DNA of 64,000 bases from Promicromonospora iranensis (GTDB lineage Bacteria; Actinomycetota; Actinomycetes; Actinomycetales; Cellulomonadaceae), in NCBI RefSeq assembly GCF_028994775.1, contig NZ_JAJQMN010000002.1, positions 434,001 through 498,000 of the forward strand, read 5' to 3'. The notes under the pieces are model-generated. The model did not search any database, was not told where the DNA came from, and saw nothing but the letters and a program-made list of their open reading frames with translations. Positions 53,806 to 62,810 of this stretch are shown one piece after another; the stretch's first letter is position 1, and each line of letters begins with the position of its first letter. A program made the position numbers and the translations under genes.

Positions 53806-53924
53806 GGTTCTGTCCTCCGGTCGGTGTCTGTCTGACATCGGGGTGACGATCTCGCAGGCGCCCGATCGACAGGTCCGAGAGGCTCTCCGGGCAGGAGTCG
53901 GGGGACGCGGCCCGGGACATGACT

Positions 53925-53959
53925 CGGGCCGGGGCGACCCCCTGGTGCGCCCCGGCCCG
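53925..53959 (-). terminator. Terminator after the conserved actinobacterial protein gene
   Basis: CGGGCCGGGGCG (53925-53936) pairs perfectly with CGCCCCGGCCCG (53948-53959) around an ACCCCCTGGTG loop. It lies 22 bp past the stop on the minus strand. The loop is the same as in the hairpin at 38861. Confidence 0.85.
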
Positions 53960-53981
53960 TTCCCCCTGTTCAGCCTGATCG

Positions 53982-54686
53982 TCAGGCCGTCGGTGCCGCC
54001 TTCACCACCGGGCCCCAGGCCAGCGGGTCGAGGGTGCGGGCGTCGTCGTCCGCGTTCCCGGCCCAGCGGCGTGCGTCGTCGATCGTGGCGGCGAGGAGCT
54101 CGCGGAGCCGCGCATCGACGTCGGGCACGAAGGCCTCCGAGATGCCCTGCACCGCGGTGGAGACCACGCTCGGTGCGGCGTCACGGACGAACCGCTTGGG
54201 TCGCACGCTCGTGCCGGCGCAGAAACGCTCCGCCCAGGCTGCCGTCTTCGGCACGGCCGCGAGCGCGTCCTTGCTCTCCGGTGCCAGCGTGCCGGAGGGG
54301 CGGTCCTCCAGAACGTCGAGCATGCGCTCGGAGCCGAGGATCGCTACAGCCAGCGTCTGCTGCCGGTCGGCGGGCGAGACGGGCAGCGCCGTCTGCGCGG
54401 CACGCAGTGCGATGCGCACGTCCCAGCGCGGGTCGGTGCTGGTCAGGCCGATGACCGACGGGATGAGTGGAGCGAGCTGCGGACGGGCGTGGTCCGCCGT
54501 GAGGTCGTTCACCGCACGGGCCAGCATCGCGATGAGCGGGTGGGTGCAGGCGGGGTGGTCGCTCCACTTCTCGCCTGCGAGGAAGGATGCGAGCTCCATG
54601 AAGCACGCGCCCTTCTTGGGGTTGCGGTGCTTCCCTCGACCCAGCATGGGCAAGATGTCGTACGTTCCAGCTTCGGTTCCGGTCAC
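53982..54686 (-). CDS. Conserved actinobacterial protein of unknown function
   Basis: A 234-residue soluble protein. The N-terminal block GRGKHRNPKKGACFMELASFLAGEKWSDHPACTHPLIAMLARAVND is strongly reminiscent of hypothetical proteins I have seen in other actinobacteria; two Cys and two His there (ACFME, DHPACTH) might bind a metal. The C-terminal part is helical. GGGGGTGG precedes the GTG start. It is divergent from the Arg-rich/LuxR pair across a 319-bp gap and ends in its own terminator. Confidence 0.7.
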   Translation of the reverse strand: MTGTEAGTYDILPMLGRGKHRNPKKGACFMELASFLAGEKWSDHPACTHPLIAMLARAVNDLTADHARPQLAPLIPSVIGLTSTDPRWDVRIALRAAQTALPVSPADRQQTLAVAILGSERMLDVLEDRPSGTLAPESKDALAAVPKTAAWAERFCAGTSVRPKRFVRDAAPSVVSTAVQGISEAFVPDVDARLRELLAATIDDARRWAGNADDDARTLDPLAWGPVVKAAPTA

Positions 54687-55005
54687 GATTCCACCCCCGA
54701 ATTGGGTTCGCTACTTGCTCCAGTGTGCGTCTGGTGTGACGTAGATCGCAATAGTGAGCCTGTGAACTGCCTGAATCTCGCGGGTCGCGGGGCCCTGTCC
54801 CGGAGCCCTGCTCCGCCTCGGCGGTGTGCCTCAGGGCACCTCAGAGGCACCTCAGACGACTCAGGAGGTACCTCAGACGCGTGTCTGAGGTACCTCGCCC
54901 ACCAGGACTGCCCGACCGCCTGATCCGGAGGGTCCGACCTCAGGACGAGTGTCTTCCTCATCAGCCGGACGGGCGCACGGCCCGCCGGGGACATCCGGAG
55001 GAATC
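54687..55005. other. 319-bp divergent intergenic region
   Basis: No gene is seen. The left part (to ~54760) should carry the promoter of the minus-strand gene. Near 54825-54895 the sequence is built of CCTCAG/CTGAGG units: caggGCACCTCAGAgGCACCTCAGA, then the perfect palindrome listed separately. The right end carries CCGGAGGAATC, the ribosome site of the small Arg-rich gene. Confidence 0.7.
54866..54895. promoter_or_regulatory. Perfect 13-bp-arm palindrome with nested direct repeats
   Basis: AGGTACCTCAGAC (54866-54878) pairs with GTCTGAGGTACCT (54883-54895) over GCGT. Two related GCACCTCAGA units lie just upstream. It is 110 bp before the Arg-rich gene. Repeated CCTCAG half-sites suggest a regulator operator more than a terminator. 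Confidence 0.5.
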
Positions 55006-55260
55006 ATGTCGCTGTGGGGACCCGCCGCCGAAGCGGAGATCGAGTACCGGCGGACCGAGCTCAGGAAGGCCTGGGGTGACCGGAGAACGAGCGGTGCGGA
55101 CCGCGCCGACCGGGCGGAGCGCCGAGCCGAGCGCCGCTCGGAGCGCACGTCGCAGCGCCGGTCGGAACGCCAGGTGCGTGCCGACCGCGCCGAGCAGATC
55201 AGGGAGGGCATCGCGGGTATGCGCCCGGCGTCCACCGGACGTCGTGGCCTGTTCGCGTGA
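55006..55260 (+). CDS. Small Arg-rich protein coupled to a LuxR regulator
   Basis: An 84-residue protein with an acidic start (SLWGPAAEAEIEYRRTELRKAW) and a very Arg-rich middle (RADRAERRAERRSERTSQRR), probably one long charged helix. No family is recognised. CCGGAGGAATC before the ATG is a strong ribosome site. Its TGA overlaps the GTG of the large regulator gene, so it may be a regulator partner or a translation-coupling leader. Confidence 0.65.
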   Translation: MSLWGPAAEAEIEYRRTELRKAWGDRRTSGADRADRAERRAERRSERTSQRRSERQVRADRAEQIREGIAGMRPASTGRRGLFA

Positions 55261-58200
55261 TCGAGGTGGGGAGCGGGGCGCGAAAGACCGGGGGGAGTGT
55301 CGGTGAGCGGTGGCACGATGTGCAGGTGCGACGCTCCACGACGATCCCCCTGGTCTCCCGGCAGGAGCAGGCTGCCTCGCTCCTGCTGGCAGTGGGGCGC
55401 GCCTCGGCGGGCCGGCCCGGCCTCGTGCTCGTCGGCGGTGACGCCGGCGTGGGCAAGACCCGGCTGATCAGTCACGTCGCCGAGGCGGCCGAGCAGGCGG
55501 GGGCGAGCGCCGTCGTCGTGCACTGTGTGGACCTGGGGCAGGTCGGCATCCCGTACCTCGCGTTCACCGACGCGCTGACGCAGCTGCAGGCCGGGGCTGC
55601 GGGGCCGGACGCCGCCGCCCGGGTGGCCGAGCTCGTGGCCGAGCGGCCGGCGCTGTGGCGGCTGCTGGAACCAGGTAGCAGCGCGGACGCCGACCATGAC
55701 GAGCGGCTCCAGCTGTTCGAGGGCATCGCGCGCAGCCTCGCGGTGGCGGGCGAGCCCGACCGGCCACTGGTCCTGGTGGTCGAGGACGCCCACTGGGCAG
55801 ACGCCTCGACACGCGACGTGCTGCGCTTCCTCGCGGCCCGCGCGCGTTCGGAGAACCTCCTGATCATCGTGACGTACCGGTCGGACGACGTCGACCGGCG
55901 CCATCCGCTGCGCCCGCTGCTCGCCGAGCTGTCCCGGCTGGAGCACGTCGAGCGGATGGACCTCCAGCCGTTCGACGAGAACGAGCTGCGCGAGTTCACC
56001 ACCGTCCTGGCCGGCCGGCCCCTGGCAGCCGCGAGCTTCGCCGAGGTGCTGGACCGGTCCGAGGGCAACGCCTTCTTCGCCGAGGAGCTCCTGGACGCCG
56101 GGCCGTCCTCGGCCGGCCTGCCCTGGACCCTCACCGAGGTGCTCCGCACCCGGCTCGAACGGCTGGACCCCGAGGTGCAGCAGGTGCTGCGCATCGCGTC
56201 GGTCGCCGGACGCCGGGTGCGAGAGGAGCTGCTGCGGTCCGCCACCGCCCGATGGGGCGCGCTGGACGTCGACACCGCGCTGCGCGAGGCCGTGACCCAG
56301 CAGGTGCTCGTGGTGTCCGGGGCACACCTGGAGTTCCGCCACGCTCTGCTGGCCGAGGCCCTCTACGCCGATCTGCTGCCGGGCGAACGCTCGGCAGTGC
56401 ACCGCGCCTACCTCGCGGTGATCGAGCAGGACGGGCCCGACGGCATGCCGATCGGCAGCGCGGCCGAGCGCGCGCACCATGCCTTCGAGGGGCACGACCT
56501 GCCCGCCGCCCTGACCGCGTCCCGTGACGCGGCCCTGCGCGCCCGCCGGCTGCTCGCTCCCGAGGAGGAGCTGAAGCACTGGGAACAGGTGCTGGCCCTC
56601 TGGGAGTCCGTCCCGGACGCCGAGGAGCGGATCGGCAGCGACCGGGTCACCGTCGCGCTCTCCGCGGGCGAGGCCGCCGCGCGGGCGGGTGACCCGGTGC
56701 GCGCGGTCAAGCTGACCCGGCGCGCGGTCGACGGGGTCAGCGACCCGGTGCGACGCGCCGGCATGCAGCACGTGCTCGTGCATCGCTATCTCGACCTGCC
56801 GACCTGGGACGAGACACCGGGCCAGGTCGAAGCGGCGATCGCGGACCTGCGGGCCGCCCTCGAGATCCTGCCGGAACGCAGCCCCGAGCGGATCTGGACC
56901 AACGCCCTGCTCGCTCGGATCGCGATGATCGTCGACCAGGACGACGACGCCCGCGTGCATGCCGACTGCGCCATCGAGGAGGCGCGTGCCACGGGCCAGT
57001 CCGGCGCGCTCGCCTGGGCGCTGTCCACCCTCGCGGTGCTGGACGTCGCCGACCCGGACCGGGCCTCGACGCTCCTGGACGAGGCTCGGACGGCCGCCGC
57101 CGAGGCCGGCGACGTGCTCACCGAGATGCGCACCCTGTACAGCGGTACGGCCAACCGCTTCTACGCGGGGGAGCTCGAGGCCGCCGAGCAGCGGGTGCAG
57201 CACGCGCTGGCCAGGGCGGAGGAGCTGGGGCTGGCCTGGAGCACACCCACCCTCAACCTGCGGATCCTGCAGGAGGTCATGCTCTATTTCCGTGGTGACC
57301 TCGCGGAACGGAACAGTGAGGGAGTGCCGACCACCGCCAAGCACGTCATGAACGCGACCCGGATGTACGCGGCGGTCGCGCGCGGCGACGGCGACGTGAT
57401 CACGCGTGGCGAGGCCCTCCTCGACCACTGGCAGAGCGACGGCCAGATCGCCCTGATCGGTGGCGGCAGCCTGGTGGACGCCCTGACCTGGGCCGGCCGG
57501 TACGACGACGCCGCGGCGCTGGCCGTGCGCATCACCGACCACCTCGGCGAGGTGTGGACCGAGGTGTTCCTCGGCCGGATCTGGCTGTCGGCGCTGGCGA
57601 TCGCCGCCCTGGCCGACGCGGCGGAGGCCGACCGGTCCGCCGGCCGCACCGGCGCGCCAGGCTCCGCCGCGGCGACCGCCGTGGAGTCTCGTGCGGCGGC
57701 CCGGATCGACAGCGGTGACTCGCTGCTGGCCATCGCGAGGGAGACCGCCCAGCGCGGCCGCCCCCGCGGCGGTGTGCTCGGACCCGAGGGTCGGGCCTGG
57801 CTGCAGCGCGCGACCGCGGAGAACGCCCGCCTGCACGCCGTGGTCGGGAACGCCCCGGGATCGGCGGGCGCCGGGGGCGACGAGCCGGCGTCGGGCGAGC
57901 TGTGGCGGGCAGCCGCCGCGGAGTGGCAGGCCGCGGTGAACGCCTTCGACTTCGGCTACCGCTACGAGGTGGCGCGCTCCCGCTATCGCTGGGCCGAGGC
58001 CCTGCTGGGGACCGGCGAGCGCGAGGCCGCCGAGGTCGAGGCGGCCGAGGCGCTCTCGGAGGCGGAGGACATGGGTGCCAGGCCCTTGGCCGACGCCGTC
58101 CGCGCGCTGGCCCGGCGAGCCCGACTCGACCTGCCCGGAGTACGTCGTGCCACCGCGTCGACCCTGACCGACCGTGAGGAGGAGGTGCTCGGCCTCGTCG

Positions 58201-58355
58201 CGCAGGGCCTGTCGAACCGGCAGATCGGCGAGCGGCTGTTCATCTCCACCAAGACGGTGAGCGTGCACGTGTCCAACCTGCTCGCCAAGCTCGGCGCCTC
58301 GGGGCGGGCGGAAGCGGTGAGCGTCGCACACCAGCGCGGGTTGCTCGAAGTCTGA
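55257..58355 (+). CDS. Large ATP-binding LuxR-family regulator (LAL/MalT-like)
   Basis: A 1032-residue STAND-type transcription factor. The Walker A loop GDAGVGKTRLIS is near residues 60-71, and VLVVEDAHWADASTRDVLRFLAA is the Walker B region. The middle ~600 residues are helical TPR-like repeats (EEARATGQSGALAWALST). The C-terminal LuxR helix-turn-helix is LTDREEEVLGLVAQGLSNRQIGERLFISTKTVSVHVSNLL. Such proteins couple an inducer and ATP to promoter activation. The GTG overlaps the Arg-rich gene; an in-frame GTG at 55326 is an alternative. The target is unknown; the palindrome at 54866 is a candidate. Confidence 0.9.
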   Translation: MIEVGSGARKTGGSVGERWHDVQVRRSTTIPLVSRQEQAASLLLAVGRASAGRPGLVLVGGDAGVGKTRLISHVAEAAEQAGASAVVVHCVDLGQVGIPYLAFTDALTQLQAGAAGPDAAARVAELVAERPALWRLLEPGSSADADHDERLQLFEGIARSLAVAGEPDRPLVLVVEDAHWADASTRDVLRFLAARARSENLLIIVTYRSDDVDRRHPLRPLLAELSRLEHVERMDLQPFDENELREFTTVLAGRPLAAASFAEVLDRSEGNAFFAEELLDAGPSSAGLPWTLTEVLRTRLERLDPEVQQVLRIASVAGRRVREELLRSATARWGALDVDTALREAVTQQVLVVSGAHLEFRHALLAEALYADLLPGERSAVHRAYLAVIEQDGPDGMPIGSAAERAHHAFEGHDLPAALTASRDAALRARRLLAPEEELKHWEQVLALWESVPDAEERIGSDRVTVALSAGEAAARAGDPVRAVKLTRRAVDGVSDPVRRAGMQHVLVHRYLDLPTWDETPGQVEAAIADLRAALEILPERSPERIWTNALLARIAMIVDQDDDARVHADCAIEEARATGQSGALAWALSTLAVLDVADPDRASTLLDEARTAAAEAGDVLTEMRTLYSGTANRFYAGELEAAEQRVQHALARAEELGLAWSTPTLNLRILQEVMLYFRGDLAERNSEGVPTTAKHVMNATRMYAAVARGDGDVITRGEALLDHWQSDGQIALIGGGSLVDALTWAGRYDDAAALAVRITDHLGEVWTEVFLGRIWLSALAIAALADAAEADRSAGRTGAPGSAAATAVESRAAARIDSGDSLLAIARETAQRGRPRGGVLGPEGRAWLQRATAENARLHAVVGNAPGSAGAGGDEPASGELWRAAAAEWQAAVNAFDFGYRYEVARSRYRWAEALLGTGEREAAEVEAAEALSEAEDMGARPLADAVRALARRARLDLPGVRRATASTLTDREEEVLGLVAQGLSNRQIGERLFISTKTVSVHVSNLLAKLGASGRAEAVSVAHQRGLLEV

Positions 58356-58446
58356 CCGGGAACGCGGCAGGCTACCGGCCCGGCGCAAAAGGGACACATC
58401 CGGTACATCTATCGCGCACACGCCCTTCTCTCGCAATACTGAGTAG

Positions 58447-60642
58447 ATGCCGACGGACCTCCAGGCGTTGCGAGACCTCGAGCACGTCGGTCTCGGTGCT
58501 CCCACTGCTGATGAGGCCTTTGACCGGTTCGCTCGCCTGGTTCGGCGCCACCTGAGGGTGCCGGCCGCCGTCGTCTACTTCGCGGTCCCCCAAGGCCAGG
58601 TGCTCGCCGGCTCTTCCGGGATGCCGGAGCCGATGCAGTCGAACCGCATGCTGCAGTACCCCGGCACGCTCACGCACATGGTCGCCACGCGCGGTGAGCC
58701 GGTCGTGTCGTCGGACGCCCGCCTGGACCCGCTCCTACGCGACAACTATCTCGTCCGTGAGATGGGACTGGTCGCCGTGGCCGGCTACCCGGTCTTCGAC
58801 CTCCGCGGCCGAGCAGTCGGCGCGCTGTGCGCGGTGGTGGACGAACCCCGCGAATGGTCCGAGGACGACCTGGCCTCCCTCGCCGACCTGGCCGCGGCCT
58901 GCACCGCGGAGCTACGGCTCCGGGCTGAGCGGGAGCGCGCGCGCCGGATCCAGCAGACGGCGGTCCGGGCCAACCGCCGCAGCAGGTTCCTGCTCTCCCT
59001 GAGCGAGGCGTTCGCGAACGCCAACACCCTGGACCAGGTCGAGGAGGTGATCGTCGAGGTCGGTACGGCCGGGATCGGCGCGCGGTACTGCGCTTTCGCC
59101 GTGACCGACGCCGACGGCCGGGGCATCACCTACCGTTCGCTGGTCCACGCGGAGCCCCAGTTCCCGCAGCGCCTGCGGCAGGCCAAGCTGGACGACCACC
59201 GGCCGCTGGCGGAGGCGGCCCGCACGGGCCGCCCCCTGTTCTTCCGGACGGGCGAGGAGCTGTTCTCCGGCTTCCCCGACGTCAGGGGCCTCTGCGACCC
59301 CGGGGTCGGCGCCCGCGCCTTCCTTCCGGTGGTGACGGCCGGCGCCGTGGTCGCAGTCATCGTGCTGGCGTGGGAGCAGGACCGCGGGCCGGACAAGGAC
59401 TCGTACGCGCTCCAGACAGGTCTTGCGCACTACGCGGGGCACGCGCTCGAACGAGCACGGCTCCTGGAGGAGCGCAGGGAGTCGGCGAAGACGCTGCAGC
59501 GGGCGATGCTCAGCCGCCTGCCAGAGGTGGCGCACCTCGACATGGCAGCCACCTACTCCCCCGCCACGCGGTCCGACCAGATCGGCGGCGACTGGTACGA
59601 CGCGGTCGCCGTGGACGACGACGCGACGATGTTCATGATCGGCGACGTGACCGGCCACGACATGCGCGCCGCGGCGAAGATGGGCCAGCTCCGGTCCCTG
59701 CTGCGTGCGTTCGCGTGGAGCCACGACGAGTCGCCGTCGGCCCTTCTGACCCTGCTCGACAAGGCCAACTCGGGCCTCGGCCTGCTCGCCAGCGGGACCG
59801 CCGTGGTGGCCCGGCTGGAGCGGATCGCCGGGGCCTACCAGCTCACGTGGTCCACCGCCGGCCACCCGCCACCGCTGGTGCTGCGCGAGGACGGGACGGT
59901 AGAACGCCTCTCGGTGCTGCCGGACATGATGCTCGGCGTACGGCCGACGGCCAAACGCACCGACCACGTCACGACCCTCCACCCCGGTGACACGCTCCTG
60001 CTCTACACGGACGGCCTCGCCGAGCAGCGCGGCACGACACCCGACCAGTGGCTGAACCGCTTGCAGAAGACGCTCGGGGTGCTGGGCGACACCGCCACGG
60101 CCGCGCTGCCCGTCACCCTCGTGCGTCGCCTCGCATCGGACGACCAGCGCGACGACGTCGCCGTACTGGCCGTCCGGGTGCGGGCGGCAGCCCCGTCGGG
60201 GCCGCCCTCGCCCGGTCGTCCCGCCACGGCGGAACGCAAGCTCGCCCCGTCGCTGTGCGACGTCGGACCGGCCCGCATCTGGGTCGACGACGTCCTGGAG
60301 AGCTGTGGCGTGCCGATGCCGCTGCGCCGCACGGTGATGCTGCTGACGTCGGAGGTGCTGACCAATGCCGTCGACCACGGGCAGGCGCCGTTCACCGCCA
60401 CCGTCGAGGTGGACATGGAACGCCTCCGTGTCGGGGTGCGCGACTCCTCGACCGCGCAGCCCGAGCTCCGTGACCCGACGGTCACCGACTTCGGCGGGCG
60501 GGGCGTGCAGTTCCTCGAACGGCTCGCATCCCGCTGGGGCGTGGACCGGCACGGTCAGCCCAGCACCGGGCAGCGGCGGACCGGACAGCGGGAGAGCCGG
60601 CGGACCGGCAAGACCGTGTGGTTCGAGCTCGACCTGAAGTAG
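58447..60642 (+). CDS. GAF-GAF-SpoIIE phosphatase with C-terminal anti-sigma-type ATPase domain
   Basis: A 731-residue soluble signalling protein. Residues ~1-160 and ~175-345 are GAF-like sensor domains (VAGYPVFDLRGRAVGALCAVVD). A helix (RESAKTLQRAMLSRLPE) leads to the PP2C/SpoIIE domain: IGGDWYDAVAVDD and FMIGDVTGHD carry the metal Asp residues, with YTDGLAE and DDVAVLAVRV further on. Residues ~600-731 are a HATPase_c kinase of the RsbW type (SEVLTNAVDHGQAPFTATVEV, FGGRGVQFLERL). It could both dephosphorylate and phosphorylate anti-sigma antagonists. An ECF sigma factor gene follows 132 bp downstream. Confidence 0.93.
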   Translation: MPTDLQALRDLEHVGLGAPTADEAFDRFARLVRRHLRVPAAVVYFAVPQGQVLAGSSGMPEPMQSNRMLQYPGTLTHMVATRGEPVVSSDARLDPLLRDNYLVREMGLVAVAGYPVFDLRGRAVGALCAVVDEPREWSEDDLASLADLAAACTAELRLRAERERARRIQQTAVRANRRSRFLLSLSEAFANANTLDQVEEVIVEVGTAGIGARYCAFAVTDADGRGITYRSLVHAEPQFPQRLRQAKLDDHRPLAEAARTGRPLFFRTGEELFSGFPDVRGLCDPGVGARAFLPVVTAGAVVAVIVLAWEQDRGPDKDSYALQTGLAHYAGHALERARLLEERRESAKTLQRAMLSRLPEVAHLDMAATYSPATRSDQIGGDWYDAVAVDDDATMFMIGDVTGHDMRAAAKMGQLRSLLRAFAWSHDESPSALLTLLDKANSGLGLLASGTAVVARLERIAGAYQLTWSTAGHPPPLVLREDGTVERLSVLPDMMLGVRPTAKRTDHVTTLHPGDTLLLYTDGLAEQRGTTPDQWLNRLQKTLGVLGDTATAALPVTLVRRLASDDQRDDVAVLAVRVRAAAPSGPPSPGRPATAERKLAPSLCDVGPARIWVDDVLESCGVPMPLRRTVMLLTSEVLTNAVDHGQAPFTATVEVDMERLRVGVRDSSTAQPELRDPTVTDFGGRGVQFLERLASRWGVDRHGQPSTGQRRTGQRESRRTGKTVWFELDLK

Positions 60643-60774
60643 ATCCGCCGGGATCGCGGGATCTGGCCGGCCCCGGACGGCCCGGGAGGGTTCGCCGGGT
60701 GATTTTCGGCCGGCGGCTTCGGCCAGAGTCGAATCCACGAGAGCGTGTCAGTGGTGCCGCGTACCGTGTGATCC

Positions 60775-61797
60775 ATGGCACAGACAGCGTCAGAACCCAG
60801 GCAGAGCACCGGAGAGACCCTGGCCGCGGACGAGCTCTCCGCGCAGCTGGAGGTCTACCGCCGCGAGCTCACCGGATACTGCTACCGACTGCTGGGCGGC
60901 GCCTTCGACGCCGATGACGCGGTCCAGGAGACCCTCCTGCGCGCGTGGCGGTCCTACGAGCGGTTCGAGGGCCGTTCCTCGCTGCGCACCTGGCTGTACC
61001 GGATCGCCACCAACGTGTGCTTCGACCAGCTGGGTTCCAGCCGGGCCAAGCGGGAGCGGCCCATGGGCCTCGGCGCCGCGGTCGATCCGGTCGAGGAGAG
61101 CCTCGCCACCGTCCTGCCCGAGTACGCGTGGGTCGAACCCGTCCCGACCGAGCACGTGCTGCCCGGCGCCGGCGACCCTGCGGACACGACCGTGGCGCGC
61201 GAGTCGGTGCGCCTGGCGTTCGTCGCCGCGCTGCAGCACCTGCCGGCCAAGCAGCGTGCCGTGCTCATCCTCCGCGAGGTGCTGCGCTGGCCCGCGACGG
61301 AGGTCGCGACGCTGCTCGACACCTCGGTGGCCTCGGTGAACAGTGCGCTGCAGCGGGCACGCGCCACGCTCGCCGACAAGGCGCCGGACAGGTCGGGCAC
61401 CTCCGAGGCCTCGGCGCCGCCGTCGGCGGACGAGTCCGAGCTGCTGGAGCGGTACGTCGTGGCGTTCGAGCGCTACGACATGAAGGCGCTGGCCAACCTC
61501 CTCCGCGAGGACGCGGTCATGAACATGCCGCCATACGCGATGTGGCTGGAGGGCATCGAGAACATCCAGGCGTGGATGACCGGGCCGGGCTACGAGTGTG
61601 AGGGCTCGCGCTGCGTGCCCATCCACGTCAACGGCACCCCGGGGTTCGCCCAGTACCGGCCGGACCCGAAGGGCGGCCATTTCCCGTGGGGGATCGTCGT
61701 GCTGGAGAACGACGGCAAGCACATCACCGGCATCACCACTTTTCTCGACACGGAGAAGTGGTTCTCTCGATTCGGCCTGCCGGACCACCTCGACTAG
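60775..61797 (+). CDS. ECF sigma factor with SnoaL-like C-terminal domain
   Basis: A 340-residue sigma factor resembling the SigG/SigJ (ECF41/ECF56) type. Region 2 is CYRLLGGAFDADDAVQETLLRAWRSYERFEGRSSLRTWLYRIATNVCFD; region 4 is LQHLPAKQRAVLILREVLRWPATEVATLLDTSVASVNSALQRAR. The last ~120 residues (LERYVVAFERYDMKALANLLREDAVMNMPPYAMWLEGIENI) form an NTF2/SnoaL-like domain that in this class controls sigma activity without an anti-sigma factor. The ATG has no strong ribosome site. It may act with the upstream SpoIIE protein. Confidence 0.93.
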   Translation: MAQTASEPRQSTGETLAADELSAQLEVYRRELTGYCYRLLGGAFDADDAVQETLLRAWRSYERFEGRSSLRTWLYRIATNVCFDQLGSSRAKRERPMGLGAAVDPVEESLATVLPEYAWVEPVPTEHVLPGAGDPADTTVARESVRLAFVAALQHLPAKQRAVLILREVLRWPATEVATLLDTSVASVNSALQRARATLADKAPDRSGTSEASAPPSADESELLERYVVAFERYDMKALANLLREDAVMNMPPYAMWLEGIENIQAWMTGPGYECEGSRCVPIHVNGTPGFAQYRPDPKGGHFPWGIVVLENDGKHITGITTFLDTEKWFSRFGLPDHLD

Positions 61798-61821
61798 GCG
61801 TTTGGCCATACCCTCACAAGG

Positions 61822-62283
61822 GTGACTGTGCGATCCGTGGTGGTCGGCGTTGACCACAAGCACCCGGACCTGGCTCGGCGGGCAGCGTCGCTCGTCCAGT
61901 CCCTGGGTGGAAGCCTGATCGAGCTCGTATGTGTGTGGGTCGACGAGACAGCCGTCTCGGACTCCCGAGGGTTCACCGTGTCGGTGGACCCGGACATCGC
62001 CGTGTCCTCGGACGCGTACGGGGCGGACGTCCTGGCGGGGCTGAACAGGGCGATGGCCGATGTCGGCCTGCCGTGGAGCGCCCTCCGGGGTGCCGGCGAC
62101 CCGGCCGCAGAGCTGGGACGGGTGGCCGACGAGGTGGAGGCCGCCATGATCGTCGTCGGCGCACGACGTTCCGGCCTGCGCGGCTGGACCACGAACATCG
62201 TGGGCGGGACGGTCGCCGGCCGACTCATCCACAACCAGCCGCGCCCCGTCGTCGTTCTTCCGGGGACGGGATCGGCATCGTGA
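61822..62283 (+). CDS. Universal stress protein family
   Basis: A 153-residue single UspA domain. The N-terminus VVVGVDHKHPDLARRAASL gives the first strand and helix; VGARRSGLRG and IVGGTVAGRLIHNQPRPVVVLP carry the ATP-binding pattern near the C-terminus. The usual Asp after the first strand is present. The GTG start is close to the stop of the sigma gene (24 bp); a second GTG two codons on is possible. Its TGA overlaps the GTG of the first crcB gene, so it belongs to the fluoride-channel operon. Confidence 0.88.
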   Translation: MTVRSVVVGVDHKHPDLARRAASLVQSLGGSLIELVCVWVDETAVSDSRGFTVSVDPDIAVSSDAYGADVLAGLNRAMADVGLPWSALRGAGDPAAELGRVADEVEAAMIVVGARRSGLRGWTTNIVGGTVAGRLIHNQPRPVVVLPGTGSAS

Positions 62284-62810
62284 GCGATAGGTTCTTCCAC
62301 AACCTGTCGACCGTTCACGAGGGGGCACACCGCGTGACACGAGCGCCGCATCGCGACTGGCGGTACATCGGTCTCGTCGCGCTCGGCGGAGCCGGCGGCT
62401 CGACGGCCCGCCATCTGGTGGGCGGATGGTCGACCGCTCCGCTGAACATGGTGTCCGTCCCGCTCGACGGCGCCGTCCCGGCGCTGCTCCTGTTCCCGGT
62501 CGGCACGTTCGTGGTGAACCTCGTGGGCTCGTTCGCCCTGGGTTATCTCCTGGAGTCCCTCTCGCGGCGCGGCCGGGAGACCGTCCGGCGGCGGAAGGTC
62601 CGCCTCGGCATCGGCACCGGCGTCCTGGGCGGGTTCACCACCTACTCGGCGTTGGCGCTGGAGACACAGCACCTGCTCACCCAGGGCGTCGCCGGGCTCG
62701 CCCTGCTGTACGTCGTGCTCACCCTCGTCGGCGGCACGGCGGCTTGCCTGGGCGGGATCGCGATCGCCGCACGCGCCGACCGACGCCGGGAGCAGAGGTC
62801 ACGCCGATGA
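62280..62810 (+). CDS. crcB: Fluoride channel subunit CrcB (Fluc), first of a pair
   Basis: One half of a dual-topology fluoride exporter. Four membrane helices carry the family marks: GAGGSTARHL, GTFVVNLVGSFALGYLL (pore Asn and central Na+ region) and GFTTYSALALE (pore Phe/Thr). At 176 residues it is longer than the usual ~125, because of a 45-residue cytosolic N-terminus and a basic tail. The GTG at 62280 overlaps the uspA stop; a GTG at 62334 preceded by GAGGGGGC would shorten the N-terminus by 18 residues and is a serious alternative. Its TGA overlaps the ATG of the second crcB. Confidence 0.93.
   Translation: MSDRFFHNLSTVHEGAHRVTRAPHRDWRYIGLVALGGAGGSTARHLVGGWSTAPLNMVSVPLDGAVPALLLFPVGTFVVNLVGSFALGYLLESLSRRGRETVRRRKVRLGIGTGVLGGFTTYSALALETQHLLTQGVAGLALLYVVLTLVGGTAACLGGIAIAARADRRREQRSRR

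Noticed and set aside
54873-58505. 1210-codon open frame opposite the LuxR regulator gene
   Set aside because: The plus strand has Walker A, Walker B and a LuxR helix-turn-helix; the minus-strand translation has nothing recognisable.
61798-62280. Fluoride riboswitch expected near the crcB genes
   Set aside because: The gap before uspA is only 24 bp and the crcB genes overlap their neighbours; there is no room and no matching motif.
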